A stretch of 64,000 bases of DNA from Castellaniella sp040276065 (GTDB taxonomy: Bacteria > Pseudomonadota > Gammaproteobacteria > Burkholderiales > Burkholderiaceae_B), in the NCBI RefSeq assembly GCF_040276065.1, contig NZ_JBELOI010000002.1, forward strand, positions 1 through 64,000, written 5' to 3'. Positions within the stretch are counted from its first letter, which is position 1; each line of letters opens with the position of its first letter. A program made the translations under genes and the position numbers. Positions 33,961-42,774 of the stretch are shown piece after piece. The notes beneath the pieces are model-generated. The model was not told the origin of the DNA and made no database searches. It saw only the letters and a program-made list of their open reading frames with translations.

Positions 33961-35241
33961 ATGGCGCAGCATTCATCCGTGCCGTCGGCACCGGGCAATG
34001 GCCGGGCCTTGCGGGTCCTGTTTTCCAGCACGCTGGCGTTCACGGTCTGCTTCGCCGTCTGGACGATGTTCTCGGTCCTGGGGATTCCGCTGAAGGCCGA
34101 GCTGGACCTGAACGAGACCCAGTTCGGCCTGTTGATCGCCACGCCCGTCCTGACGGGCTCGCTGGTGCGCGTGCCGCTGGGCTTCCTGACCGACCGGCTG
34201 GGCGGGCGCGTCGTCTTTCTGGCGGTCATGCTGGTGTGCGTGCCGCCGCTGTACCTGATGGCGCATGCGACGACCTATACGCAGTTTCTGGTGCTGGCGC
34301 TGTTCGTCGGCCTGGCCGGCGGCACGTTCTCGGTCGGCACGCCATATGTGGCGCGCTGGTTCGCGCCCGCGCGCCGGGGTTTTGCCATGGGGGTGTTCGG
34401 GGCGGGGAACTCGGGCTCGGCGGTCACCATGTTCGTCGGGCCGGCGATCATCGGCGCCTTTGGCTGGGCCATGCTGCCCCAAGCCTATGCGGCCTTGATG
34501 TTGGGCACGGCGGTGTTGTTCTGGATGTTTAGCCACAGCGATCCGGCGCACCGCGTCCCCTCGGGCGTGCCGTTCTCGCAGCAGCTCAGGGTGCTGAGGG
34601 ATCCACGGGTGTGGCGTTATTGTCAGTACTACTCGGTGGTGTTCGGCGGTTATGTCGCCTTGGCGCTATGGGCCACCAAATACTATGTCGCCGAATATGG
34701 CTTCGACCTGAAGCTCGCGGCGCTGCTGGCGACGATTTTTTCCTTGCCTGGCGGGCTGCTGCGGGCCTTGGGGGGATGGTTTTCGGATCGGTTCGGCGCC
34801 TATACGGTGACCTGGTGGGTGATGTGGGTGTGCTGGGTGTGTTTCTTTATCCTGTCCTACCCGCAGACCCGCATGGCGATCCAGACCCAGCACGGCGAGG
34901 TGACGCTGTCCATCGGGCTGAACGCGTGGGCGTTCACCGCGCTGCTGTTCGTCGTGGGCGTCGCCATGGCCATCGGCAAGGCTTCGGTGTTCAAGTTCAT
35001 CAGCGATGATTACGCCGAAAACATCGGCGCGGTGTCCGGGATGGTGGGCCTGGCCGGCGGCCTGGGCGGTTTTGTGCTGCCGATCATGTTCGGCGCCCTG
35101 CTGGATCTCACCGGCATCTATTCCAGCGCCTTCATGCTCTTGTATGGCTCGGTGTGCGTGTCGCTGGTGTTCATGCACTATTCGTTCCGTGGCGCGCCCC
35201 GCGCGGGCTCGGAGCTGCGCGAGGGGCACGCCCCGGCTTGA
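33961..35241 (+). CDS. MFS transporter, nitrate/nitrite porter (NarK/NNP)-like
   Basis: The 426-residue protein has 12 hydrophobic segments and two glycine-rich signatures of the nitrate/nitrite porter group: GLAGGTFSVGTPYVARWF with RRGFAMGVFGAGNSG, and GMVGLAGGLGGFVLPIMFG. The motif between helices 2 and 3 reads RVPLGFLTDRLGGR. No nitrate or nitrite reductase gene is nearby, so its role here is open; it could carry another small anion. Confidence 0.8.
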   Translation: MAQHSSVPSAPGNGRALRVLFSSTLAFTVCFAVWTMFSVLGIPLKAELDLNETQFGLLIATPVLTGSLVRVPLGFLTDRLGGRVVFLAVMLVCVPPLYLMAHATTYTQFLVLALFVGLAGGTFSVGTPYVARWFAPARRGFAMGVFGAGNSGSAVTMFVGPAIIGAFGWAMLPQAYAALMLGTAVLFWMFSHSDPAHRVPSGVPFSQQLRVLRDPRVWRYCQYYSVVFGGYVALALWATKYYVAEYGFDLKLAALLATIFSLPGGLLRALGGWFSDRFGAYTVTWWVMWVCWVCFFILSYPQTRMAIQTQHGEVTLSIGLNAWAFTALLFVVGVAMAIGKASVFKFISDDYAENIGAVSGMVGLAGGLGGFVLPIMFGALLDLTGIYSSAFMLLYGSVCVSLVFMHYSFRGAPRAGSELREGHAPA

Positions 35242-35254
35242 GCGCACGCGGGCT

Positions 35255-35539
35255 TTAGCCGCCGCAGCCGCCGCAGCAGTTGCCGTCCTCGCCGTGCACC
35301 GGTTTGAGGGCGTGGTAGCCGGCGTCCTCGACGGCGACCCGCAGGCGCTGTTTCGAGACCTGTTCCGGGTCGAAGGCGACGGTGGCCTTTTCGGTGTCCA
35401 GCGACACTGAAACGCTGGTCACTCCCTTGAGGGCGGATAGCGCGGCGTCCAGTTTGTCGGCGCAGGCCGGGCCTTGGAGGCCTTCGATGCGGATGATCTC
35501 GGTGTCCTGTCGGGTGCGGGTGATGGCTTCGCTTTGCAT
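35255..35539 (-). CDS. Heavy-metal-associated (HMA) domain protein with altered metal loop
   Basis: The 94-residue protein has the HMA fold pattern (IIRIEGLQGPACADKLDAAL, VTSVSVSLDTEKATVAFDP, AVEDAGYHA). The usual GMxCxxC metal loop is replaced by GLQGPACA with a single cysteine (C26). A cluster CCGGCGG at the very C-terminus may supply other thiols. It may bind copper or another soft metal with different geometry. It is divergent from dinB. Confidence 0.75.
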   Translation of the reverse strand: MQSEAITRTRQDTEIIRIEGLQGPACADKLDAALSALKGVTSVSVSLDTEKATVAFDPEQVSKQRLRVAVEDAGYHALKPVHGEDGNCCGGCGG

Positions 35540-35585
35540 GAGTTCCTCGGGGGGTCTGGAAAGCCCACAAGTCGGGCAGGGTTAT

Positions 35586-35606
35586 AGATATAAATTAAAT
35601 ATATCT
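35586..35606. promoter_or_regulatory. Inverted repeat between the HMA gene and dinB
   Basis: AGATATA and TATATCT are exact 7-base arms around AATTAAA, in the 113-base divergent gap. It is very A/T-rich and may combine promoter and operator. No SOS box is evident before dinB. Confidence 0.4.
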
Positions 35607-35652
35607 TTTGTGCGGGCTAGTATAGCAGTACCGCTCGAGAAATTGCGCATCC

Positions 35653-36783
35653 ATGCAAACTCCCGCCCAACGCCGTATCGCACACCTGGACATGGACGCG
35701 TTCTATGCCTCGGTGGAACTGCTGCGCTATCCGGATCTGCGCGGCAGGCCGGTGGTGATCGGCGGTCGGGGCGACGCGCCGGTCGATGGGCGCTATGCAT
35801 TCCTGCGCGACTACGTGGGCCGCGGCGTGATCACCACGGCGACGTACGAGGCGCGTGCATTGGGCGTGCATTCGGCAATGGGGATGATGAAGGCCGCCCA
35901 ATTGGCGCCCGACGCGGTCATGCTGCCGGTGGACTTCCCCGCCTATCGATACTATTCGCGGCTGTTCAAGGCGGCGGTGGCCGCGATCGCGCCCTGTATC
36001 GAGGACCGCGGCATCGACGAGATCTACATCGATCTCAGCGGCTTGGACGCGCCGTCCGACGCGCTGGCGCGCCGCATCAAGGCCGCGGTGCGCGAGGCGA
36101 CCGGCCTGAATTGCTCGATCGGCATCTCGCCCAACAAGCTGCTGTCGAAAATCGCCTCGGAACTGGACAAGCCCGACGGGATCACAGTGATCGGGCCCGG
36201 TGATCTGGAGCGCCGCATCTGGCCCTTGCCAGTCTCGCGGGTCAACGGTATCGGGCCCAAGGCGACGCGCCGCCTCCAGTCACTCGGGATCGAGACCATC
36301 GCGCAGCTCGCCGCCGCGCCGCCCGACCTGCTGCAGGCAAACTTCGGCCTGACGTATGCACGCTGGCTCGTGGATGCCGCCCACGGCATCGACGAGCGGC
36401 CCGTCGTCACGGTGTCCGAGCCCAAGTCGCTCAGCCGCGAGACCACGTTCGAGCGCGATCTGCACGTGCGCCGCGACCGTTCGCTGCTGTCTGGAATCTT
36501 CCGCGAGCTGTGCGAGCGCCTGGCCGAGGATCTGCGGCGCAAGCACGTGCGCGGCGCCACGGTGGGCATCAAGCTGCGGTTCGAGGATTTCAGGATTGTG
36601 ACGCGCGACCTGACGCTGCCCGAGGCGGTGAACGACGCCGATGCGATCCACCGGGCGGCGGGCCAATGCCTCAAGCGCGTCGCGCTGGATCGGCGTCTGC
36701 GCCTGTTGGGGGTGCGCGTCAGCAAGCTCGAGCCCGACCGGGGCGATGCGGAGCATCGCCCGGTGCAGCTCGAGCTGTACTGA
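35653..36783 (+). CDS. dinB: DNA polymerase IV (Y family)
   Basis: DinB is a low-fidelity polymerase for lesion bypass. The 376-residue protein has the Y-family palm motifs IAHLDMDAFYASVE and GIDEIYIDLSGL, the steric YEARALGVHSAMGM segment and the helix-hairpin region VNGIGPKATRRLQSLGI, followed by the little-finger domain. It does not end in a clear beta-clamp-binding QLxLF; the last residues are PVQLELY, a plausible variant. The next gene is convergent. Confidence 0.94.
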   Translation: MQTPAQRRIAHLDMDAFYASVELLRYPDLRGRPVVIGGRGDAPVDGRYAFLRDYVGRGVITTATYEARALGVHSAMGMMKAAQLAPDAVMLPVDFPAYRYYSRLFKAAVAAIAPCIEDRGIDEIYIDLSGLDAPSDALARRIKAAVREATGLNCSIGISPNKLLSKIASELDKPDGITVIGPGDLERRIWPLPVSRVNGIGPKATRRLQSLGIETIAQLAAAPPDLLQANFGLTYARWLVDAAHGIDERPVVTVSEPKSLSRETTFERDLHVRRDRSLLSGIFRELCERLAEDLRRKHVRGATVGIKLRFEDFRIVTRDLTLPEAVNDADAIHRAAGQCLKRVALDRRLRLLGVRVSKLEPDRGDAEHRPVQLELY

Positions 36784-36796
36784 GCCTGGTGCGTGC

Positions 36797-38308
36797 TCAG
36801 TCGTGCGTCGGGAATGCGAATTCCGGACCCTTGGGTTCGCTGTCGGGCCAACGCTGCATGACGGACTTCTGGCGGGTGTAGAAGCGCACGCCTTCTTCAC
36901 CATAGATGTGCATGTCGCCGAACAGGCTGTTTTTCCAGCCGCCAAAGCCGTGCCAGGCCATCGGCACCGGGATGGGCACGTTGATGCCGACCATGCCCAC
37001 CTGGATGCGGCGCGAGAACTCTCGCGCGGCGTGGCCGTCGCGGGTGAAGCAGGCGACGCCGTTGCCGAAGCTGTGCTCATTGATGATGCGGATGGCAGAG
37101 TCGATGTCCGGCGCCCGCACGCACGACAGTACGGGACCGAAGATCTCTTCCTGGTAGATGCGCATCGAAGGCGTCACGTGGTCGAATAGGCAGCCGCCGA
37201 TGAAGAAACCGTCCTCGTGGCCCGGCACCGTGAGGTCGCGGCCGTCGAGGACGAGCTGCGCGCCTTCGGCGGTGCCGATGTCGAGATAGCCGCGGATGCG
37301 CTCCAGGGCGTCCTTGGTGATGACGGGGCCCATTTCGGCCGCTTCGTCCATGCCGTGCGAAACCTTGAGCGTACGGGTGCGCTCGGCCAGCATCGGCATG
37401 ATGCGGTCGGCGGCGTCGCCCACCAGCACGGCCACGGACACCGCCATGCAGCGCTCGCCCGCCGCGCCGTAGGCCGAGCCGATGAGGGCGTCGACCGCCT
37501 GTTCGAGATCGGCGTCGGGCATGACGACCATGTGGTTCTTGGCGCCGCCCAGGGCCTGGACGCGCTTGCCGTGACGCGCACCCTGTTCGTAGATCGAGCG
37601 GGCGATCGGAGTCGAGCCGACGAAGCTGATCGCTTGGACCTCGGGGTGCGTCAGGAGGGCGTCGACGGCCTGCTTGTCGCCCTGGACCACGTTGAACACT
37701 CCATCGGGCAGGCCGGCTTCGCTCAGCAGCTCGGCGATGCGCAGGCTGACCGAGGGGTCACGCTCGCTAGGCTTGAGGATGAAGCAGTTGCCGGTGGCGA
37801 TGGCCAGCGGGAACATCCAGCAGGGCACCATGGCCGGAAAGTTGAAGGGGGTGACCCCGGCGACCACGCCCAGGGGCTGGCGCACGGTCCAGTTGTCGAG
37901 TCCGGTGGCGACCTGTTCGGTGTAGTCGCCCTTGAGCAGTTGCGGGACGCCGCAGGCATACTCGATGATGTCGATGCCGCGGGCCAGCTCGCCCATCGCG
38001 TCGCTGAACACCTTGCCGTGCTCGGCGGTGATGATGGCGGCGAGCTCTTCGCGGTGGGCATTGATCAGTTCGAGGAACTTGAACATGACGCGCGCGCGCC
38101 GCGGCGACGGGGTCGAGGACCACGCGGGAAAGGCGGCGGCGGCCGAGCGCACGGCGGCCTCGACGTCCTCTAGGCTGGCCAGACGAAGCTGGCGCGTGAC
38201 CTCGCCGGTGGCGGGGTTGTAGATGGCTTGCGTGCGGGTACCCTCACCCGGGACGCGACGGCCCTGGATGAAATGGCCGACGTCGGCGGTGTCTGTGTAG
38301 GGTTGCAT
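36797..38308 (-). CDS. mmsA: Methylmalonate-semialdehyde dehydrogenase (CoA-acylating)
   Basis: MmsA converts methylmalonate or malonate semialdehyde to propionyl- or acetyl-CoA in valine, beta-alanine and pyrimidine breakdown. The 503-residue protein has VTPFNFPAMVPCWMFPLAIA, FVGSTPIARSIY and the nucleophile C287 in GERCMAVSVAV. At the place of the usual general-base glutamate it reads QALGGAKNHM, which is the hallmark of the CoA-dependent members. AGGAG stands before the ATG at 38308. A LysR gene is divergent, with an operator-like repeat between. Its link to the hydantoinase (reductive pyrimidine route) is possible but not shown. Confidence 0.92.
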   Translation of the reverse strand: MQPYTDTADVGHFIQGRRVPGEGTRTQAIYNPATGEVTRQLRLASLEDVEAAVRSAAAAFPAWSSTPSPRRARVMFKFLELINAHREELAAIITAEHGKVFSDAMGELARGIDIIEYACGVPQLLKGDYTEQVATGLDNWTVRQPLGVVAGVTPFNFPAMVPCWMFPLAIATGNCFILKPSERDPSVSLRIAELLSEAGLPDGVFNVVQGDKQAVDALLTHPEVQAISFVGSTPIARSIYEQGARHGKRVQALGGAKNHMVVMPDADLEQAVDALIGSAYGAAGERCMAVSVAVLVGDAADRIMPMLAERTRTLKVSHGMDEAAEMGPVITKDALERIRGYLDIGTAEGAQLVLDGRDLTVPGHEDGFFIGGCLFDHVTPSMRIYQEEIFGPVLSCVRAPDIDSAIRIINEHSFGNGVACFTRDGHAAREFSRRIQVGMVGINVPIPVPMAWHGFGGWKNSLFGDMHIYGEEGVRFYTRQKSVMQRWPDSEPKGPEFAFPTHD

Positions 38309-38406
38309 GAGGTGTCTCCTGGCATGAAAGGGGCGCCGGGAGTTCCGGCGATGATTCAGTGTAGGGGGCGCGACGAGGGCTTGCATAGGCATGGGGACTG
38401 GAATGA

Positions 38407-38426
38407 TTGTTCAATTTAGTGAACAA
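38407..38426. promoter_or_regulatory. LysR-type operator between mmsA and its regulator
   Basis: TTGTTCA and TGAACAA are exact 7-base inverted arms separated by six bases, just 7 bases before the LysR ATG and about 100 bases from mmsA. Size and position suit a LysR-family recognition site, probably autoregulatory. Confidence 0.55.
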
Positions 38427-38433
38427 TTGCCTC

Positions 38434-39387
38434 ATGGATGCTAAAAATATCGATCGGCTCTGGCCGCATATACACTGGCTGACCGTGTTGGCTCAGCAAG
38501 GCAGCTACACCTCGGCGGCGCGGCGCCTGTCGGTCAGCAAGGCGGCGATGAGCCAGCGTATGGTCGAGCTCGAGCGCGCCGCGGGCGTGGCCCTGATCCA
38601 ACGCACGACGCGGTCCTTGCGCCTGACCGAGGCCGGACAACGGCTGGTGGACCAGACGCGCGATGCGTACGCGTGCATCGCGCACAGCTTCGCCGACGTA
38701 CAGGATATGGCCGAGGTGCCCAGCGGGCTGCTGCGCGTCACCGCGCCGGTTGCGTTCTCGCGCCAGCAACTGGTGGCGCGCCTGCCGGAGTTCATGCGCC
38801 GCTATCCCCAGATCCGTCTCGAGCTCGACATGAACGACGCCCTGGTGTCGCTGGCCTCCGAGGGCTTCGACCTGGCGCTGCGTCACGTGGAGGCGCCGCC
38901 GGACATCTACGTGGCGCGGGCCTTGTGCCCCACGCGCACGCTGCTGGTGGCCAGCCCGGGCTATCTGGCCGAGCGCGGCACGCCGACCCATCCCACACAG
39001 CTCGAGGGCCACCGGCACCTGCACTATCCGAGGCAGCAGGGCATGGCGACCTGGGCTTTCGAGCGCGTGGGGTCGCGGGCACCCGGCGCGCGCGTGACCC
39101 TGCCGGTGAGGGCCGGCTTCGTGGCGAACAATAGCGAGGTGCTGCGCGACATGGCCTGCGCGGGGGTCGGCGTCGCCTTGCTGCCCGATTTTTCGGCGCA
39201 GCGCGCGGTGCAGCTCGGCGAGCTCGTGGAAATCCTGCCGCAATGGCGACCGGTGGGCGCGTTCGGGCGCAACATCTTTGCCTTGCGCCCGTATTCGGCC
39301 AGGGCTCCGCGCACGGTGCGCGCTTTGCTCGATTATCTGTTCGATGCGTTCGCACAAGGTTTTGAAGCCCACGCCGAACGGCCTTAG
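38434..39387 (+). CDS. LysR-family regulator divergent from mmsA
   Basis: The 317-residue protein has the LysR winged helix (LTVLAQQGSYTSAARRLSVS, QRTTRSLRLTEAGQRLV) and a periplasmic-binding-like sensor domain (about 95-300). The ATG at 38434 is preferred; an outer TTG lies inside the inverted repeat. By position it most likely controls mmsA and itself. Confidence 0.85.
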   Translation: MDAKNIDRLWPHIHWLTVLAQQGSYTSAARRLSVSKAAMSQRMVELERAAGVALIQRTTRSLRLTEAGQRLVDQTRDAYACIAHSFADVQDMAEVPSGLLRVTAPVAFSRQQLVARLPEFMRRYPQIRLELDMNDALVSLASEGFDLALRHVEAPPDIYVARALCPTRTLLVASPGYLAERGTPTHPTQLEGHRHLHYPRQQGMATWAFERVGSRAPGARVTLPVRAGFVANNSEVLRDMACAGVGVALLPDFSAQRAVQLGELVEILPQWRPVGAFGRNIFALRPYSARAPRTVRALLDYLFDAFAQGFEAHAERP

Positions 39388-39440
39388 AATAAGCGTTTGA
39401 CTGGCGGATTGCGCGCCGGCCTTTTTTTATCTGGGATGCA

Positions 39441-40634
39441 ATGACGACTCTAGACCGCGCCGGGCTCGATGCCCTGATGGAGATCACTTCACGCCCCGAG
39501 CTGATTTTTGTCCGAGGGCAGGGCTCCTGGCTCGAGGATCACAACGGCAAGCGTTATCTGGATTTCATCCAGGGCTGGGCGGTGAACGCGCTGGGCCACA
39601 ACGATCCGGCCATCGTTGCCGCCCTGACGCGCCAGTCGGGCCTGCTGATGAATCCCTCGCCGGCATTCTATAACCAGCCCTCGATCGACCTGGCCACTCG
39701 CATCGTGGGCGCGTCCTGCTTTGACCGGGTGTTCTTCGCCAATAGCGGGGCCGAGGCCAACGAGGGCGCGATCAAGCTCGCGCGCAAATGGGGTCAACTG
39801 CATCGCAAGGGCGCCTACAAGATCATCACCTTCGATCACGGATTCCATGGCCGCACGCTGGCCACGATGTCGGCCTCGGGAAAACCGGGTTGGGATCGCA
39901 AGTTCGCGCCGCAGGTCGATGGCTTTCCCAAGGCGACCCTCAACGATCTCGATTCGGTGCGCGCGCTGATCGACGACCAGACGGTCGCCGTGATGCTCGA
40001 GCCGGTACAAGGCGAGGCCGGGGTGATTCCGGCGACGACCGAATTCCTGCAGGCCCTGCGCGCCTTGACGCGCGAGCGCGACATGCTGCTCATCGTCGAC
40101 GAGGTGCAGACCGGCATGGGCCGCACCGGGGTCCTGTTCGCGCACCAGAGCGCCGGGATCGAGCCCGACATCATGACGCTGGGCAAGGGAATCGGCGGTG
40201 GCGTGCCACTTTCGGCGCTATGCGCCCGCGAGGCCGTCAGTTGTTTCGAGCATGGCGACCAGGGCGGTACGTACAACGGAAACCCCCTGATGACGGCGGT
40301 CGGCGTCGCGATCTTTGATACCTTGACCGCGCCGGGCTTCATGGCGTCCGTCGTTGCGCGCGGGCGCCATCTGTCCGAGGGTTTGCTGGCGCTGTCGGCC
40401 AAATGGGGCCTGGGTGGCGAGCGTGGCGAGGGCCTGCTGCGGGCGCTGGTGCTGGACCGGGATGATGGTCCGGCCCTGGTCGAGGCGGCGCGCAACCGGT
40501 CCCCCGAGGGGTTGCTGTTGAACGCGCCGCGCGGCAACCTGCTGCGCTTCATGCCCGCCTTGAATGTCAGCGCCGACGAGATCGACACGGCGCTGGCATG
40601 GCTGGATGGACTGCTCGCGCAGACGCGCGGCTGA
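39441..40634 (+). CDS. argD: Class III aminotransferase, acetylornithine aminotransferase-like
   Basis: The 397-residue PLP enzyme has GWAVNALGHNDPAI, FFANSGAEANEGAIKLAR, FHGRTLATMSASG, the VDEVQTGMGRTG aspartate region and the PLP lysine in TLGKGIGGG. It is close to ArgD/AstC enzymes that exchange the terminal amino group of acetylornithine or similar omega-amino acids with 2-oxoglutarate. No other arginine gene is adjacent, so a catabolic omega-amino acid role cannot be excluded. It converges with the FAH-family gene. Confidence 0.85.
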   Translation: MTTLDRAGLDALMEITSRPELIFVRGQGSWLEDHNGKRYLDFIQGWAVNALGHNDPAIVAALTRQSGLLMNPSPAFYNQPSIDLATRIVGASCFDRVFFANSGAEANEGAIKLARKWGQLHRKGAYKIITFDHGFHGRTLATMSASGKPGWDRKFAPQVDGFPKATLNDLDSVRALIDDQTVAVMLEPVQGEAGVIPATTEFLQALRALTRERDMLLIVDEVQTGMGRTGVLFAHQSAGIEPDIMTLGKGIGGGVPLSALCAREAVSCFEHGDQGGTYNGNPLMTAVGVAIFDTLTAPGFMASVVARGRHLSEGLLALSAKWGLGGERGEGLLRALVLDRDDGPALVEAARNRSPEGLLLNAPRGNLLRFMPALNVSADEIDTALAWLDGLLAQTRG

Positions 40635-40648
40635 GTGGCGGCGGCTCG

Positions 40649-41524
40649 CTATCCGACGCGGTTGGATAGCTTGCCCAGACCCGAAATCGTGATGTCGATG
40701 CGGTCGCCCGACTGCAGGAAGCGGGGTGGGTCGAAGCCGATGCCGACCCCCACGGGCGTGCCGGTGGCGATGACATCGCCGGGGAGCAGTTCTATTCCGC
40801 GGGACAAGGTCTCGATCAAGGTCGGGATGTCGAAAATCAAGTCCCGGGTGTTGGCGTTCTGGCGCAACTCGTCGTTGACCCAGCACTTGATGTCGAGATT
40901 CGCTCCGTCGACCTCGTCCGAGGTGGCCAGCCATGGCCCCATGGGGCATGAGGTGTTGAAGGACTTGCCCAGGAACCATTGCTTGTGCGTGGCCTGCAGG
41001 TCGCGCGCGGTCAGGTCATTGATGATGGTGTAGCCAAAGACGTGGCCCATGGCATCCTGTTTTTTGATGCCGAGCCCCGGCTTGCCGATGACGACGCCGA
41101 GTTCCGCCTCGTAGTCCAGTTGCGTGCATTCGGGGCTCGGATAGGCCACGTCCCGGTTGGTCGCCGTCACGGACTCGGGCATCTTGGTGAAGATGATGGG
41201 CGCCTTGGGGACGCTGTCCGCGATGGACGACGCGCTGCTGTCGAAGCCGCTGCGGGTGAATTCGTGCGCGTGATCGAAATAGTTTTTCCCGACGCACATG
41301 ATGTTGCGCCGCGGGCGCGGAATCGGTGCGAGGAAGGTGGCTCCCGCCAGCGCGGCCGGCTCGCCGTATGCGAAAGAAGGGGTGGACGCATCGAAGTTTT
41401 CGATCAGCCAAACCATGTCGGTGACGGGCGTGTCGCCGATCAGCAGGGGTCGGAACGTCTGGCTGGTTTCGTCGATGGCGGCGACCAGGGAGGCTCCATT
41501 ATGCGAGAGAGTTGCTAGCTTCAC
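40649..41524 (-). CDS. Fumarylacetoacetate hydrolase (FAH) family protein, copy 1
   Basis: The 291-residue protein has the C-terminal FAH fold: NIMCVGKNYFDHAHEF, the metal carboxylates in LDYEAELGVVIGKPG, NDLTARDLQ and GDVIATGTPVGVGIGFDPP. Members hydrolyse or decarboxylate 2-oxo/1,3-dicarbonyl acids with magnesium or manganese. It starts with GTG at 41524 overlapping the stop of the GntR gene (GTGA), so the regulator and this enzyme are one transcript. A second FAH gene ends the divergent TRAP operon. Confidence 0.88.
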   Translation of the reverse strand: MKLATLSHNGASLVAAIDETSQTFRPLLIGDTPVTDMVWLIENFDASTPSFAYGEPAALAGATFLAPIPRPRRNIMCVGKNYFDHAHEFTRSGFDSSASSIADSVPKAPIIFTKMPESVTATNRDVAYPSPECTQLDYEAELGVVIGKPGLGIKKQDAMGHVFGYTIINDLTARDLQATHKQWFLGKSFNTSCPMGPWLATSDEVDGANLDIKCWVNDELRQNANTRDLIFDIPTLIETLSRGIELLPGDVIATGTPVGVGIGFDPPRFLQSGDRIDITISGLGKLSNRVG

Positions 41525-42222
41525 TGTGCTTCCTTATTCAGGGCGGAGGAATCGGTTGGGGGAAGGCGTGAAAGAAGGCGCTCGAGCGTATGCTCGGAGT
41601 GCTGCCGGGTGAGGGTGACGAATTTTTCCACGTCGCCCATGACGAACACCCTGGCCAGTTCGATGTGCTCTTCTTGTGCCTGCATGTGGCCGCCGGTCAG
41701 CCGGCTCTCGGTTCGGATATAAGCCTCGACCAGATTGCTGGTGTGAGAGAGCGCGTCCAGGTGGTGCGGACAGTCGGAGGGGGTGAGCAGGGTGCTGTGA
41801 AAGCGCATGTTGAGGCTGAACCACCGGGACAGGCCCTCGTCATCGGTGCGCTCGGCCAGGGCTGTCATTTCGTGAACGATCCCATAGATGGCGGCGATGT
41901 CGGCCTCGGTGCGCTTGGCGATCGAGCGGCGTGCGAGCTCGGTTTCGAGCAGCCGCCGCAGGTCGAAGACCTCGATGATCTGCTTGGGGTCGAGGCTGGC
42001 GACCGCATATCCGCGATGCGGATAGGACACGACGATACCGTCGGCCTCGAGCCGGGGCAGCGCTTCTCGCAGCGGGCTGCGACTGACCCCGAGTTTCGCG
42101 GCGACCTCGTCCTGGCGAAGCATCTGGCCGGGCTTGAATGAGCCGTTGAGGATGGCCTCGCGGAGCTTTTGGTAGACCAGACTAGGCAGGGTCGTGTTCG
42201 ATGAGGGCTCGGATTGGGTCAT
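41521..42222 (-). CDS. GntR-family regulator, FCD type, of the RidA/FAH/TRAP cluster
   Basis: The 233-residue protein has a GntR winged helix (SLVYQKLREAILNGSFKPGQ, RQDEVAAKLGVSRSPLREAL, YPHRGYAVASL) and an FCD domain (about 90-220). The ATG at 42222 has GGAA 9 bases upstream; one at 42231 is possible. It is coupled to the downstream FAH gene and divergent from ridA and the TRAP genes. Two exact inverted copies of TTGTATAAAA in the gap are its likely sites. Confidence 0.85.
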   Translation of the reverse strand: MTQSEPSSNTTLPSLVYQKLREAILNGSFKPGQMLRQDEVAAKLGVSRSPLREALPRLEADGIVVSYPHRGYAVASLDPKQIIEVFDLRRLLETELARRSIAKRTEADIAAIYGIVHEMTALAERTDDEGLSRWFSLNMRFHSTLLTPSDCPHHLDALSHTSNLVEAYIRTESRLTGGHMQAQEEHIELARVFVMGDVEKFVTLTRQHSEHTLERLLSRLPPTDSSALNKEAQ

Positions 42223-42774
42223 GGAATTCATTCCGGGGTGTGGAGGACGCTGCGTGGCGATCTCGGATGCTCTGGATTTCAAGCGCTCTTAATTGTATAA
42301 AAACCATGATACCTCAAATTTTATAAAAAATACCAAGTCCAGCCGAAGTGTACCGGCACCGACGTGCGTGCCCTGATGGATCGAGATACCGCAGGTCATG
42401 GTTGAAATGGGAAAAGAGCGCCGAAAAATCATTATTATCAAGAAAATAACGTATTTTCAATGTAGATAAAAGATTTTAATGGAAAATTACGATGTAATAG
42501 CTGCAGATAAAATATACTGTAAACTACCGAATCGATTGTTCGGAGGGCTTGATAATTTCACATTGTGATATGATAGGAGAGAAGGTGCTGGGGTTATTAC
42601 CTATTTATTAGGCCCAGAAATTACTTATACTTTGTGGAAATTATGTATTTTATACAAAAATGATAGGCACCTGTCAGGCCGCGACGCGGGCCTGGGCGAT
42701 GTGTCCGGAGGGCACTTTTTCTTTATTAGCGCGCGACCTCGTCGCGCAACCTCACTCGATAGACTGGAGAGCAT
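42223..42774. promoter_or_regulatory. Long A/T-rich divergent control region with mirrored operators
   Basis: No gene is seen in these 552 bases, which are far richer in A/T than the surroundings. TTGTATAAAA at 42293-42302 and its exact reverse complement TTTTATACAA at 42648-42657 stand at the two ends, next to the GntR and RidA genes. A further TTTTATAAAA-like stretch lies near 42317. TTTCACATTGTGATAT near 42556 is a shorter inverted repeat that could bind a CRP/FNR-type protein. The spacing of about 350 bases would suit a repression loop; that is inference. Confidence 0.5.
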
